Shown here piece by piece: positions 19,552 through 29,284 of a stretch of DNA of 64,000 bases. Within the stretch, counting starts at the first letter, position 1. The number at the start of each line of letters is the position of its first letter. Under the pieces are notes generated by a model that ran no database searches, was not told where the DNA came from, and saw only the letters and a list, made by a program, of their open reading frames with translations. The stretch spans positions 1 through 64,000 of the forward strand of contig NZ_JAAXLJ010000013.1 of the NCBI RefSeq assembly GCF_012641075.1, given 5' to 3'. The stretch comes from Secundilactobacillus angelensis (GTDB taxonomy: Bacteria; Bacillota; Bacilli; Lactobacillales; Lactobacillaceae). A program made the translations under genes and the position numbers.

Positions 19552-20475
19552 TTGTCCAAATGGCTTAAAATTTCGGCTGCTACAGTAGCGACTGGCGTGA
19601 CAGCCGCGGTGGCAGCAAGTGTCGCAGTTTATCATAATTTGACCCATATCAGCGATTCGGAAAAAGAAAAGGGCCATCACAAAGCAGTGTCAGAGAACAC
19701 GGCTGCCGATAATGTCTGGTATCTAAAACAGCCCATTCAAGAGTGGCGGCAAACCACACCGGATGGTCTGACTTTGCGTGCCAGCTATATCCCAGCAGCG
19801 GGTAAAAGTCTGCGGGTGGTGATCCTGGCTCATAGCATTAATCATGCTCGTGAACAGATGATTCCACTGGCAAAATTATTTCATGATCATGGTTACAACG
19901 TTTTGATGCCTGACGCACGGGCGCAGGGTCAAAGCGACGGTCATCGAATCGGCTTCGGTTGGCCAGATCGGAAAGATTACCTTGGCTGGATTGAAAAAGT
20001 GATTAGTGAATTAGGGGATAACGTCAAAATTGTTTTGATGGGATTGAGTATGGGAGCTGCTACCGTGTTAGCAACTGCCGGTGAACATTTGCCGCAAAAC
20101 GTCAAAGCGGTAGTTGCTGACTCCGGGTTCGCCTCAATTTATCAAATGGCTAAAACTACCTTACGTCGTGATTTTCATTTGCCGGCGAATCCAATTGTGC
20201 CGATTGCCGACTGGTTGGCCCGTTTTCGGACTGGTTCCCGGTTAAGCCAGGAGCGGGTGGATGACCAACTCAAGCGTGCAATGGTACCGGTGCTGATTAT
20301 TCACGGAGAGGACGACCAAGTGGTACCAGTCAAGCACGCCAAAGTTTTGTATGAGGCTATTAAGGGACCTAAAAAAGCCTATATCGTGCCGCACGCAAAA
20401 CATATTCAGGCGTATGCCCATGATCCTGAACACTATCAGCAAGTACTAAGCGACTTTTTATCGCAATATGTTTAA
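19552..20475 (+). CDS. Membrane-anchored alpha/beta hydrolase
   Basis: This 307-residue protein has an N-terminal hydrophobic segment (about residues 5-27) that probably anchors it with the enzyme domain outside. The hydrolase core shows VVILAHSINH (oxyanion region), nucleophile elbow GLSMGA near residue 165, an Asp in GEDDQVVPV near 252, and a C-terminal catalytic His in PHAKHIQ near 283. An S9-type or acyl-esterase activity is likely; the substrate is unknown. TTG at 19552 is chosen, since AAGGAGTG lies about 8 bases upstream and covers the alternative GTG at 19543. It starts 12 bases after ispE and is probably co-transcribed. Confidence 0.85.
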   Translation: MSKWLKISAATVATGVTAAVAASVAVYHNLTHISDSEKEKGHHKAVSENTAADNVWYLKQPIQEWRQTTPDGLTLRASYIPAAGKSLRVVILAHSINHAREQMIPLAKLFHDHGYNVLMPDARAQGQSDGHRIGFGWPDRKDYLGWIEKVISELGDNVKIVLMGLSMGAATVLATAGEHLPQNVKAVVADSGFASIYQMAKTTLRRDFHLPANPIVPIADWLARFRTGSRLSQERVDDQLKRAMVPVLIIHGEDDQVVPVKHAKVLYEAIKGPKKAYIVPHAKHIQAYAHDPEHYQQVLSDFLSQYV

Positions 20476-20481
20476 AAGAGA

Positions 20482-20509
20482 TTGACTTCTCCATAGAAAC
20501 CTTTACAAT
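20482..20509 (+). promoter_or_regulatory. Promoter of the zinc-type ABC operon
   Basis: TTGACT (20482-20487), 16 bases, TACAAT (20504-20509). A Zur-like palindrome starts 2 bases after the -10. Confidence 0.6.
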
Positions 20510-20510
20510 A

Positions 20511-20538
20511 AAATAGTAATCATTACTGTTTGCAGTAA
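20511..20538 (+). promoter_or_regulatory. Zur-like operator
   Basis: AGTAATCATTACT (20515-20527) is a perfect 6-1-6 palindrome within a 21-base stretch that agrees at most positions with the Bacillus Zur box (core GTAATNATTAC, A/T-rich flanks). A third half site, CAGTAA (20533-20538), lies beside it. Position over the likely start site and before a metal-type ABC transporter supports zinc-dependent repression. Another Fur-family member (Fur, PerR) remains possible. Confidence 0.65.
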
Positions 20539-20541
20539 ACT

Positions 20542-20567
20542 AAAAAGCACATCATGTGCTTTTTTTA
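20542..20567 (+). terminator. Terminator between the Zur-like box and the ABC operon
   Basis: AAAAAGCACA and TGTGCTTTTT pair around TCA, followed by more T. It can end the hydrolase transcript, but it also lies downstream of the putative ABC promoter and only 13 bases before the ATG. Confidence 0.85.
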
Positions 20568-20580
20568 TTGAGGAGCTTCT

Positions 20581-21276
20581 ATGACTGAATCGATACTACA
20601 ATTAAAACAATTATCCTTCTCTTTTCCCGATAAGAAAGTTCTGACCGATTTGAACTATGACTTAAAACGTGGTGACTTTTTAAGCATTGTTGGTGAAAAT
20701 GGTGTCGGAAAGACGACGTTGATGCGGTTGATCTTACAAGAGCTGAAGCCGACCAGTGGCAGTCTAGAATTTTTACCTAACCGACAAGCTGTGCCAGTCG
20801 GCTACGTGCCACAATTTCGCAATATTGACGTGGAATACCCACTGAGTATTCAGGATTTTGTCGGTTTGAATTTCGCCAAAGTAGGGCTGCCTTGGTTAAC
20901 TGCCAAAGAACGTGCAAGGGTCAATGAAATCTTACATGAGACCAAACTGTATGATATCCGGAGACGACCGATGGGACAGGCTTCAGGCGGTGAAAAACAG
21001 AAGGCTTATTTAGCCCAAGCCTTGTTAGACCAGCCCAGTTTGCTGATTTTGGATGAGTCGACGGCTAGCCTGGATCCAGTGGCTAAAACTGAGCTGCTTG
21101 ATTTGGTCAAACAAATTAATGAAAACCAGCAGCTAACGGTGATTTTTGTGACTCATGATATTCCCCTAGCTCGCCGATATGCCGACCATTACCTGTTCTT
21201 GACACCAGGACACTATGAGGCTGGTAATATCGCAGAACTGACTAACGAGAAAGTAGGCGCGATGAATAATGCTTAG
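20581..21276 (+). CDS. znuC: Metal ABC transporter ATP-binding protein (ZnuC/AdcC-like)
   Basis: This 231-residue ATPase powers import of a divalent metal. Walker A is GENGVGKTT near residue 39, the signature is ASGGEKQK, Walker B is LLILDEST, followed by the H-loop VTHDI. GAGGAG lies 5 bases before the ATG. It overlaps the permease gene by 8 bases. The Zur-like box points to zinc; manganese or iron is possible. No substrate-binding lipoprotein is encoded nearby, so it must be supplied from elsewhere. Confidence 0.85.
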   Translation: MTESILQLKQLSFSFPDKKVLTDLNYDLKRGDFLSIVGENGVGKTTLMRLILQELKPTSGSLEFLPNRQAVPVGYVPQFRNIDVEYPLSIQDFVGLNFAKVGLPWLTAKERARVNEILHETKLYDIRRRPMGQASGGEKQKAYLAQALLDQPSLLILDESTASLDPVAKTELLDLVKQINENQQLTVIFVTHDIPLARRYADHYLFLTPGHYEAGNIAELTNEKVGAMNNA

Positions 21277-22060
21277 TTATCCTTTTATGCAAAATGCCTA
21301 CATGGCCGGTACATTAATCGCAATTATTTCAGGGATCATGGGTGTCTTTGTGATTGCGCGGAATATGTCCTTTTTAACGCATACCTTGTCTGAAATTGGC
21401 TTTGCGGGAGCTGCTTTTGGTATTTTTATGGGGTGGCAGCCGTTAAATGGGATGTTGTTATTCACCACAGTCAGTTCAATTGGCGTTGGTGAGCTTGGAG
21501 CAAAATCCTCCAGGAGAGAGAATTCCATTACGGCGATTTCAGCTTTAGCAATCGGTTTAGGCATCCTTTTTCTATCCTTAGCTGACAGTAATGCCAGTTA
21601 CGCTACGGGAATTTTATTTGGTAGCGTGATTGGTATTAGTCGCGCAAACGTGATTCAAATGATGATCCTATCCATTTCGGTTTTGGTCATTGTTATGGTG
21701 ATCTACCGTTACTTGAAGTTTGATTCCTTTGATCCAATTGGCGCCCAAGTTAAGGGATTGTGGACCCGAACTTTGTCAGTCGTCTTTTTGGTTCTGCTGG
21801 CCTTTTCAGTTAGCGTGGCTGCTCAAATCGTGGGCTCGTTATTGATTTTTATTCTGCTGACATTACCGGCAGCTGCGGCGAAGTATTTTGCTCATACTGT
21901 TGGCATGATGATCAGCGTAGCAGTAGCTTTTTCATTAATTGGCGTTTGGTTGGGGCTTTACCTCAGTTACATGACAAACTGGCCCGTCAGTTTCTTCATT
22001 GCTGTCATTGAAGTGATCTTTTACTTTAGCGCGCTGATTTATCAGCGTATGTGCCAGTAA
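21269..22060 (+). CDS. znuB: Metal ABC transporter permease (ZnuB/AdcB-like)
   Basis: This 263-residue membrane protein of the ABC-3 family has about eight hydrophobic segments. The start region YPFMQNAYMAGTLIAIISGIMGVFV and the SHTLSEIGFAG-like stretch (SFLTHTLSEIGFAG, about residues 34-47) are typical. It is the partner of the ATPase upstream, overlapping it by 8 bases, and a terminator follows. Confidence 0.87.
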   Translation: MLSYPFMQNAYMAGTLIAIISGIMGVFVIARNMSFLTHTLSEIGFAGAAFGIFMGWQPLNGMLLFTTVSSIGVGELGAKSSRRENSITAISALAIGLGILFLSLADSNASYATGILFGSVIGISRANVIQMMILSISVLVIVMVIYRYLKFDSFDPIGAQVKGLWTRTLSVVFLVLLAFSVSVAAQIVGSLLIFILLTLPAAAAKYFAHTVGMMISVAVAFSLIGVWLGLYLSYMTNWPVSFFIAVIEVIFYFSALIYQRMCQ

Positions 22061-22072
22061 AACAAAGTAAGG

Positions 22073-22104
22073 CAAGCCACGGCAATCTGCACCGTGGCTT
22101 TTTT
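22073..22104 (+). terminator. Terminator after znuB
   Basis: AAGCCACGG and CCGTGGCTT pair around a 9-base loop with a T run. Confidence 0.9.
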
Positions 22105-22205
22105 CGTGACCTTATCCGTATATCTCGAGAATTTAACAAGAGGTAAAACGAGTAAACTTCAGATGTTTCTTAATAAAACTATGAGATTCAAAGAAACTAG
22201 CCCTT

Positions 22206-22229
22206 AAACCCGAACATTTATGCTAAAAT
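22206..22229 (+). promoter_or_regulatory. purR promoter with a PurBox-like site
   Basis: CCGAACAT at 22210-22217, with AAA before it, matches half of a PurR operator. An extended -10 TGCTAAAAT follows at 22221-22229. Auto-control by PurR is likely, though I could not find the second inverted PurBox at the usual 16-17 base spacing. Confidence 0.5.
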
Positions 22230-22272
22230 AATAATATTAAATCTGAAGTTATGTGACATGGAGGAAACCAAA

Positions 22273-23112
22273 GTGAAAGTAAGAAGAAGCGACCGGCTAA
22301 TTGATATGACCCGGTATTTATTGGAGCGGCCCCATCAATTAGTGTCGTTGACCTTTTTTTCTGAGCGATATGGATCAGCAAAATCTTCGATCAGTGAAGA
22401 TTTGACGATTTTAAAACGAACGCTTAAAGCTCGGGGGACGGGTTTGTTAGAAACGGTTCCTGGTGCAGCTGGCGGTGCACAGTTTATTCCGTATATTCCT
22501 CAACAAGAGGCGACGGACTTCGTCGATGGTGTGATTGAATCGTTATCGGAATCTGAGCGATTTTTACCCGGCGGTTACGTCTACATGTCAGATTTACTTG
22601 GTCGACCAAACGTTTTACGGCAAGTCGGTCGCTTAGTGGCCACTCAGTACTTAGAAGATGAAGTTGATACGGTGTTAACCGTTGCAACCAAAGGAATTCC
22701 GATTGCCCAAAGTATTTCGGACTATTTAAACGTGCCGTTTGTGATTGCTCGGCATGATTCTCAGATTACTGAAGGATCTACTGTTAGTGTCAACTACGTC
22801 TCTGGCTCAAGCAGTCGAATTGAAAAAATGGCACTGTCAAAGCGGAGCCTCACCCCCGGTTCTCGTGTTCTAATCGTCGATGACTACATGAAGGGCGGCG
22901 GAACTGTCGGCGGTATGCAGTCGTTAGTTAAGGAATTTGACGCGGAAGTTGCCGGTGTTGCCGTATTTGCAGAAGGCACTTTTGAAGGTGAAAGAAAGGT
23001 GCCTAAGTACACGTCATTACTCAACATTCATGCAACTAATGACCACGTTGATGTGACTGCAGGGAACTTTGTTGAACAAATCTATACGCCAGAGCGATTG
23101 GCACAATTTTAA
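22273..23112 (+). CDS. purR: Purine operon repressor
   Basis: This 279-residue repressor controls purine synthesis and transport genes in response to PRPP. The N-terminal winged helix (VRRSDRLIDMTRYLLERPHQ) is followed by a phosphoribosyltransferase-like domain with PRPP motif VLIVDDYMKGGGT near residue 200. GTG at 22273 has GGAGG 8 bases upstream and gives the standard N-terminus; the ATG at 22258 overlaps that ribosome site. It keeps its Bacillus position upstream of glmU. prs, also in this window, makes its effector. Confidence 0.96.
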   Translation: MKVRRSDRLIDMTRYLLERPHQLVSLTFFSERYGSAKSSISEDLTILKRTLKARGTGLLETVPGAAGGAQFIPYIPQQEATDFVDGVIESLSESERFLPGGYVYMSDLLGRPNVLRQVGRLVATQYLEDEVDTVLTVATKGIPIAQSISDYLNVPFVIARHDSQITEGSTVSVNYVSGSSSRIEKMALSKRSLTPGSRVLIVDDYMKGGGTVGGMQSLVKEFDAEVAGVAVFAEGTFEGERKVPKYTSLLNIHATNDHVDVTAGNFVEQIYTPERLAQF

Positions 23113-23152
23113 ATTTTATGGGTTCGAATAAAACGTTAAGGAGTTTGTCTAA

Positions 23153-24532
23153 ATGAGTACTAGAAATACGATTATTCTTGCTGCTGGCAAGGGAACAAGA
23201 ATGAAATCGAAACTGTATAAAGTTTTACATCAAGTTTGTGGTCGCTCAATGGTTGATCACGTATTGACCCAAGTGGAAAAGACCCACATGGATCAAATCG
23301 TAACGGTGGTTGGGTATGGTGCAGAACAGGTTGAAGAAACCTTAGGTAAGCGTACCAAGTACGTCCTGCAAAAGGAACAGCTTGGGACGGGTCACGCAGT
23401 TTTGCAGACCGAACCGCTGTTAAAGGATCAGGATGGGACTACTCTAGTGGTGAGTGGTGACACCCCATTATTTCGGGCGGAAACCTTCGAAAAATTATTT
23501 CAATATCACGAAGCCAAGAAGGCCGTTGCAACCATTTTAACGTCTCAAGCACCGGATCCAACCGGCTATGGTCGAATCGTTCGCAACGACATTGGCATTG
23601 TTGAAAAAATCGTCGAGCAAAAAGATGCCACCAAGCAAGAACAAGAGATCAACGAGATCAATACTGGTGTGTACGTTTTTGATAACAAGGCGCTTTTTGC
23701 TGCGCTTCATAAAACTTCTAATCACAACGCTCAGGGTGAGTATTACCTCACGGACGTGATTCAGATTTTGAAGGAGCAGGGCGATATTGTGGCTGCTTAT
23801 CGGATGCCATCGTTTGAGGAGTCAATGGGTGTTAATGACCGGGTTGCGCTGTCCAAAGCTACTAAAGTTATGCAACGTCGGATAAACGAGTACCATATGA
23901 ATAACGGTGTGACTTTGATCAATCCTGAAGATACTTATATCGATGTTGACATCAAGATTGGCGCTGATACAATCATTGAACCGGGTGTACTTTTAAAGGG
24001 TCAAACAGTGATCGGCGAAAATTGTCACATTGGCGCGCATTCTGAGTTGCATGATACTGTTTTACATGATAATGTGACGGTGACATCTTCTTATTTGGAA
24101 GATTCTGAGATGGAAGATGGCAGCAATATTGGCCCAATGAGTCACTTACGGCCAGATTCACATATTGGTAAACACGTTCATTTGGGTAATTTTGTTGAAG
24201 TTAAAAAGGCGACGATTGATGAGGGTACTAAGGTAGGACACTTGACCTATGTTGGTAATGCGCACTTAGGCAAACGGATCAACGTTGGCTGTGGTGTGGT
24301 CTTTGTTAACTATGATGGCGCCCACAAGCATGAAACCACGGTTGGCGATGACGCCTTTATTGGCAGTAATTCTAACTTGATTGCACCATTAACGGTGGCA
24401 GATCATTCCTTTATTGCCGCGGGTTCAACCATTACCGACGAAGTGAGCCAGTACGACATGGCTATTGCCCGTTCTCGGCAAACCAACAAACCTGGGTATT
24501 TCAAAAAGTTACCGTATGACCCAGAAAAGTAA
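23153..24532 (+). CDS. glmU: Bifunctional UDP-N-acetylglucosamine pyrophosphorylase/glucosamine-1-phosphate acetyltransferase
   Basis: This 459-residue enzyme makes UDP-GlcNAc for peptidoglycan and wall polymers in two steps. The N-terminal uridyltransferase has the nucleotide loop [18 protein letters not shown] near residue 9. The C-terminal half is a left-handed beta helix of hexapeptide repeats (for example [23 protein letters not shown]) carrying acetyltransferase activity. AAGGAG precedes the ATG. spoVG, which lies between purR and glmU in Bacillus, is absent. Confidence 0.97.
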   Translation: MSTRNTIILAAGKGTRMKSKLYKVLHQVCGRSMVDHVLTQVEKTHMDQIVTVVGYGAEQVEETLGKRTKYVLQKEQLGTGHAVLQTEPLLKDQDGTTLVVSGDTPLFRAETFEKLFQYHEAKKAVATILTSQAPDPTGYGRIVRNDIGIVEKIVEQKDATKQEQEINEINTGVYVFDNKALFAALHKTSNHNAQGEYYLTDVIQILKEQGDIVAAYRMPSFEESMGVNDRVALSKATKVMQRRINEYHMNNGVTLINPEDTYIDVDIKIGADTIIEPGVLLKGQTVIGENCHIGAHSELHDTVLHDNVTVTSSYLEDSEMEDGSNIGPMSHLRPDSHIGKHVHLGNFVEVKKATIDEGTKVGHLTYVGNAHLGKRINVGCGVVFVNYDGAHKHETTVGDDAFIGSNSNLIAPLTVADHSFIAAGSTITDEVSQYDMAIARSRQTNKPGYFKKLPYDPEK

Positions 24533-24591
24533 TGTACTGAATTTGTTAGTTAGTGTAGAATGTATCTAGAATTAAGCCATTGGAGGATCCC

Positions 24592-25569
24592 ATGTCAGAG
24601 AAATATAATGACCCAAAGTTGAAAATCTTTGCGTTAAATTCCAACAAGCCACTTGCCCAGCGGATTGCTGATGAAGTTGGTGTTAGTCTTGGAAAAACGT
24701 CAGTTGACCGTTTTAGTGACGGTGAGATCCGGATCAACATTGAAGAGAGTATTCGTGGTTGCCACGTTTTTGTTATTCAATCGACTTCCGCACCCGTTAA
24801 TGACAATTTGATGGAACTGTTGATTATGGTTGATGCACTTCGTCGCGCTAGTGCAGCGACGATTAATGTGGTTATCCCATATTACGGCTATGCCCGACAA
24901 GACCGTAAAGCACGTTCTCGTGAACCAATTACGGCCAAGCTGGTTGCCAATATGTTGGAAAAGGCTGGTATCAGTCGAGTTGTTGCGCTAGACTTGCATG
25001 CCGCCCAAATTCAAGGATTCTTTGATGTGCCAGTTGACCATTTGATGGGTGCCCCCTTGTTAGCGGATTATTTTATTAATCATGGTATTGCAGATAATGC
25101 GGTCGTGGTCTCTCCTGACCATGGGGGTGTTACCCGTGCTCGTGCATTGGCTGAGTTTTTGAAGGCACCGATTGCCATCATTGATAAACGACGGCCAAAA
25201 GCCAACGTTGCTGAGATCATGAACATTATTGGTGACGTTAAGGGCAAGCGTGCCATCATGATTGATGATATGATTGATACGGCAGGGACCATTACTCTTG
25301 GTGCGCAAGCTTTAATCGATGCTGGCGCTACTGAAGTCTATGCCAGTGCAACCCACCCAGTACTTTCCGGACCAGCCATTGACCGAATTTCGAATTCCGC
25401 TATCAAGCAATTGATTGTGACTGATTCGATTCAGTTACCGAAGGAAAAACAAATAGATAAAATTAAACAGATTTCTGTTGGACCGCTAATTGGCGATGCT
25501 ATCATTCGCATTCACGAAAATCGACCAGTTAGTCCACTGTTCCACAACCGTTTTCACGGCGCAGAATAA
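24592..25569 (+). CDS. prs: Ribose-phosphate pyrophosphokinase
   Basis: This 325-residue enzyme forms PRPP from ribose-5-phosphate and ATP. It shows the flexible-loop region [14 protein letters not shown] near residue 97 and the PRPP site [14 protein letters not shown] near residue 221. ATG at 24592 has GGAGG 5-6 bases upstream; the upstream in-frame ATG at 24580 lies over that site. The PRPP made here feeds purine, pyrimidine and salvage reactions (pyrG route, hpt) and signals to PurR. Confidence 0.97.
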   Translation: MSEKYNDPKLKIFALNSNKPLAQRIADEVGVSLGKTSVDRFSDGEIRINIEESIRGCHVFVIQSTSAPVNDNLMELLIMVDALRRASAATINVVIPYYGYARQDRKARSREPITAKLVANMLEKAGISRVVALDLHAAQIQGFFDVPVDHLMGAPLLADYFINHGIADNAVVVSPDHGGVTRARALAEFLKAPIAIIDKRRPKANVAEIMNIIGDVKGKRAIMIDDMIDTAGTITLGAQALIDAGATEVYASATHPVLSGPAIDRISNSAIKQLIVTDSIQLPKEKQIDKIKQISVGPLIGDAIIRIHENRPVSPLFHNRFHGAE

Positions 25570-25577
25570 TTGAACGT

Positions 25578-25617
25578 TAAGCCACAATCGTCTTTTGATG
25601 ATTGTGGCTTTTATTTT
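25578..25617 (+). terminator. Terminator after prs
   Basis: GCCACAATC and GATTGTGGC form a stem followed by TTTTATTTT. Confidence 0.9.
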
Positions 25618-25723
25618 GCCGGAATGACTAATATCATTTATCAGAAAGCGTAAAGTTTGTGAATGATTGTGTGAAATTGTACAATAAGTTAAGTTTAAAA
25701 AATAAGGTTAAGGAGTGGTCGTA

Positions 25724-26473
25724 TTGACTGATCGTTTGAAGAATAAAGTTGCTATCATTACAGGTGGCGTTGCAGGTATTGGTTTGGGAATTGCCGAATG
25801 TTACATCGAAGAAGGTGCTAACGTAGTACTCACCGCCAATCACAACGTTGAAGGCGGCAAAAAAGCGGTGGCAAAGTTTGGTGATGACCGGGCGTTATTT
25901 GTGCAACAAGACGTCTCTCAAGAGGCTGATTGGCAAAAGGTCATTGATGCGACTATCTCTAAATTTGGGAAACTCGATATTTTGGTTAACAATGCTGGTG
26001 TTGGTGGGGATGGCAAGCCAATCGAAGATAAGCCATTAGCTGACTGGCAGCAAGTGATTGATATCAACTTAACCGGTAACTTTCTTGGTATGAAAGCCGG
26101 CATTAACGCCATGAAGAAGACGAATAATGCTACCGGATCCATTATCAATGTTTCCTCTGTTGCGGGATTGGTTGGGTTGCCAATGGCACCTGATTATTCT
26201 GCCAGCAAAGGCGGTAGCCGGATGCTGACTCGTGCGGCTGCTTCTTCACTGGCACGTCGCGGCATCAAAATCCGGGTTAATTCAGTTCACCCTGGCTGGA
26301 TTGATACGAATATTGTACCGGAAGACGCTAAGACTCAGATTATTCAGACGATTCCTGCTGGTCACCTTGGCGAACCGAAGGATATTGGTGAAATTTGTGT
26401 CTATCTTGGCAGTGATGAATCCAAGTATGCTATCGGTGGTGAATTTACAGTCGATGGTGGCGTGAGAGCTTAA
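25724..26473 (+). CDS. SDR family oxidoreductase (alcohol dehydrogenase-like)
   Basis: This 249-residue short-chain dehydrogenase has the classical motifs: cofactor loop TGGVAGIG (residues 15-22), NNAG near residue 89, catalytic Ser in INVSSVAG and YSASK near residues 155-159. The C-terminus (GGEFTVDGG) resembles the R-specific alcohol dehydrogenases of lactobacilli. NAD or NADP preference is not clear from the second strand (LTANHN). TTG at 25724 has AAGGAG 8 bases upstream. It stands alone between two terminators. Confidence 0.88.
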   Translation: MTDRLKNKVAIITGGVAGIGLGIAECYIEEGANVVLTANHNVEGGKKAVAKFGDDRALFVQQDVSQEADWQKVIDATISKFGKLDILVNNAGVGGDGKPIEDKPLADWQQVIDINLTGNFLGMKAGINAMKKTNNATGSIINVSSVAGLVGLPMAPDYSASKGGSRMLTRAAASSLARRGIKIRVNSVHPGWIDTNIVPEDAKTQIIQTIPAGHLGEPKDIGEICVYLGSDESKYAIGGEFTVDGGVRA

Positions 26474-26496
26474 CGCGTCCAATAGTCTAATTCTAG

Positions 26497-26547
26497 AAAA
26501 CAACACTATTTAATGGCCGTTAATTTGGTCAAAATAGTGTTGTTTTT
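26497..26547. terminator. Terminator after the SDR gene
   Basis: AAAACAACACTATTT and AAATAGTGTTGTTTT form a 15-bp stem with a 19-base loop and flanking A and T runs. Confidence 0.9.
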
Positions 26548-26736
26548 ACTTTGCATTAAATCTTTTGAGTATCAATTGATTGCTACCAATCAGATTTTAG
26601 CAGTAAAAGAAGACAGACTCTGATAAAATGTAACTGAGAAAGAAGAAGAATCTGAAATAAAAGCGCATAATGGGCAAAGTTGCTCATCAGTCATCTAGGC
26701 GAAGTCGAAGGACAATTATTAAATATTAATCAATAG

Positions 26737-26763
26737 TTGACTCTATCAATTTTAGTCTATAAT
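26737..26763 (+). promoter_or_regulatory. Promoter of the ABC transporter gene
   Basis: TTGACT (26737-26742) and TATAAT (26758-26763) are separated by 15 bases, slightly short of ideal. Confidence 0.55.
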
Positions 26764-26790
26764 CGCCTTTATACTATGGAGGTCTCAAGA

Positions 26791-29124
26791 ATGCTAGAAC
26801 TTAAACATTTAAAAAAGTATTATCATGTCGGTGACACGATTACCAAGGCACTGGATGATGTTTCAGTGGCTTTTCGAAAGCAAGAATTCGTTGCAATCCT
26901 AGGTCCTAGTGGTTCCGGGAAAACAACGCTGTTAAATAATATTGGTGGCTTAGACGTTTATGATTCTGGCGACTTGATCATTAAGGGAAAATCTACCAAG
27001 GAATTTAAAGCATCAGACTGGGACGCTTACCGGAATAACTCTGTCGGCTTCATTTTTCAAAGTTATAATTTAATTGGTCATTTAGGGATCATTGATAACG
27101 TTGAATTAGGGATGACACTGAGTGGTGTTTCTACTTCAGAAAAAAAGGAACGCGCTATTACTGCCTTAAAACGGGTTGGTCTGGAAGAACATATGTATAA
27201 GAAGACCAACCAGCTCTCTGGTGGGCAAATGCAACGGGTGGCTATCGCTCGTGCGATTGCGAATGATCCAGAAATCCTGCTGTGTGATGAACCAACGGGT
27301 GCACTGGATACTGAAACCAGCCAGGAAATTATGCAGATCATCAAAGACCTGTCTAAGGAACGGCTAGTTATTATGGTCACCCATAACCCGGAACTGGCTG
27401 ACCAGTACGCTGACCGGATTATCCGCTTTGCTGACGGAAAGATTCAGTCTGATACTGATGCCTACGATGAACAGGAAGAAAATCAGACTTTTTCGTTGAA
27501 GAAAACGAAGATGACCTACTGGACCGCATTGAAGTTATCGTTCACCAATATTCGTACCAAGAAGGGTCGAACATTTCTAACGGCCTTTGCTTCAAGTATT
27601 GGGATCATTGGGATTGCCATTGTTTTGGCACTTTCCAACGGGTTTCAAAAGCAGATCGATAAAACTCAGTCTAATACGCTGGCACAATACCCAGTAACGA
27701 TTTCGCAAATGGCATCGTCTCAAAACGGTGCTGATAGCGGTCAAAAGAAAGAGCATTTTTCTAAGGATAAGGCTGTAACTGCCGAAACAAGTGAGGCAGA
27801 CAAAGCGCAGCACACGAATAAGATCTCCCAAAAATACGTTAACTATGTTAAAAAATTAAATCCGAAATACAGTAAAAATATTGGCTACACCTATACCACT
27901 GGCATGAATTTGCTACGTCATGTGAATGGTAAGGTCAAACCAGTTCAGTTCTCCAACCAAAACCAGAAGAACGCCAATGGGCCTGATGTTTCCAGTATGA
28001 TGGCCAATTCAGTTGGAGTAGGTGTTTCGTCATATCCGACTGATAATAACGGTAAAGTCAGTTTTCTGCATAAACATTATAAGGTGATGGCTGGTCAATT
28101 TCCAAGTAAGCCAACGGATGTCGTACTTGTGATCAATAAGGACAACTCGACAAACATCAACGGATTGAAGAACTTAGGCTTTGACGTTAAAAACGGCCAA
28201 AAAATCAATTTCAATAAAATCGTTGGTACCACCGTTAAAGCAGTTAATAATGATACGTATTACACGCAAAGGATGGGCATGTATTTACCAAGCAACAATT
28301 ACAAGTCAATGTACGATAATAGCAGTAATAAGACCCTCCGCGTTGCCGGCGTACTGCGGGTCAAGTCAGCTAATGAGGAAAACATCCTAGCACCTGGCTT
28401 TGTTTACAGTGACCGCCTGACCAAGGAAATGGTTGATCAAAACGCCGATTCTAAAATTGTGAAGGCCCAAAAAGCTAGTTCACGCAACGTTCTAACGGGA
28501 CAGACTTTAACTGGTAGTACGGCTAAAGACCAAGTTATCAACGCTTTAGGCGGTTCTAAGATGCCTGCCAGCATTATGATTTACCCGAATACTTTCCAAA
28601 ACAAGGACAAAGTGCTGAGCTATCTGGATGGTTATAATAAGGGCAAGTCCAAGGCTGATAAGATTATTTATACTGATATGGCGGGGTCAGTTTCTAAGTT
28701 GACCGGTGGCTTGATGAACGCGATTACCTACGTTTTGATTGCCTTTGCCGCAATCTCGCTGATAACCAGTATGATTATGATCAGTATCATCACGTACACC
28801 TCTGTCCTTGAACGGACCAAAGAAATTGGGGTGTTAAAGGCCTTAGGTGCGCGTAAAAAGGACATCACACGGGTCTTCGATGCCGAAACAGCCATCCTGG
28901 GTGTTGCTTCAGGTGTAATCGGGATTGTCATTGCTTGGTTAGCAACCTTCCCAATCAACGCGGTTATTAAGAATTTAACTAATCTCAATAACGTTGCTCA
29001 GCTGAGTCTGGTAGCTGCAGTGATTCTGATCATTATCAGTACGGTGCTGACCATCATTGGCGGGCACATCCCAGCCCGGATGGCTTCCAAGAAGGATGCA
29101 GCAACGGCCTTAAGAAGCGAATAA
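26791..29124 (+). CDS. ABC transporter, fused ATPase and FtsX-type permease (MacB-like)
   Basis: This 777-residue protein joins an ATPase (about residues 1-230: Walker [10 protein letters not shown] near 38, signature LSGGQMQR, Walker [12 protein letters not shown]) to a MacB/FtsX permease. The permease has one membrane helix near residues 265-287, a large outer region of about 350 residues rich in Lys, Asn and Ser, then three helices near the C-terminus (last about 140 residues). Such proteins expel peptides or lipoprotein-like substrates, or act mechanically on envelope enzymes. ATG at 26791 has GGAGG 8 bases upstream. No two-component system or substrate gene is adjacent, so the cargo is unknown. 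Confidence 0.85.
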   Translation: MLELKHLKKYYHVGDTITKALDDVSVAFRKQEFVAILGPSGSGKTTLLNNIGGLDVYDSGDLIIKGKSTKEFKASDWDAYRNNSVGFIFQSYNLIGHLGIIDNVELGMTLSGVSTSEKKERAITALKRVGLEEHMYKKTNQLSGGQMQRVAIARAIANDPEILLCDEPTGALDTETSQEIMQIIKDLSKERLVIMVTHNPELADQYADRIIRFADGKIQSDTDAYDEQEENQTFSLKKTKMTYWTALKLSFTNIRTKKGRTFLTAFASSIGIIGIAIVLALSNGFQKQIDKTQSNTLAQYPVTISQMASSQNGADSGQKKEHFSKDKAVTAETSEADKAQHTNKISQKYVNYVKKLNPKYSKNIGYTYTTGMNLLRHVNGKVKPVQFSNQNQKNANGPDVSSMMANSVGVGVSSYPTDNNGKVSFLHKHYKVMAGQFPSKPTDVVLVINKDNSTNINGLKNLGFDVKNGQKINFNKIVGTTVKAVNNDTYYTQRMGMYLPSNNYKSMYDNSSNKTLRVAGVLRVKSANEENILAPGFVYSDRLTKEMVDQNADSKIVKAQKASSRNVLTGQTLTGSTAKDQVINALGGSKMPASIMIYPNTFQNKDKVLSYLDGYNKGKSKADKIIYTDMAGSVSKLTGGLMNAITYVLIAFAAISLITSMIMISIITYTSVLERTKEIGVLKALGARKKDITRVFDAETAILGVASGVIGIVIAWLATFPINAVIKNLTNLNNVAQLSLVAAVILIIISTVLTIIGGHIPARMASKKDAATALRSE

Positions 29125-29153
29125 CTAATTCAGTTGAATAGTGTTGACGAAAG

Positions 29154-29192
29154 CTGACGGATGCTTAGTATATCTAAGTGTCTGCCAGTTTT
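29154..29192 (+). terminator. Terminator after the ABC transporter
   Basis: A 15-bp stem between 29154-29168 and 29174-29188 (ends CTTAG/CTAAG, several G-U pairs) is followed by TTTT. Confidence 0.65.
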
Positions 29193-29247
29193 ATGATTTA
29201 CGGCAATGAACTTATCTCAAAATACAGCGGTAAGTTAGGGAATAGTC

Positions 29248-29256
29248 TGGTAAAAT
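29248..29256 (+). promoter_or_regulatory. Extended -10 promoter of the DUF2207 gene
   Basis: TGGTAAAAT is an extended -10 element. The transcript would start near 29263, just before the ribosome site AAGGAGGGG. Confidence 0.6.
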
Positions 29257-29284
29257 AATGAATGATTAAGGAGGGGACGTCATT

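Larger units (their letters stand above)
26474..26790 (+). other. Intergenic region, SDR gene to ABC transporter
   Basis: The 317 bases hold a long terminator at the left end and a promoter at the right end. In between is A-rich sequence (26550-26730) with no ORF that I can support. Confidence 0.6.
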
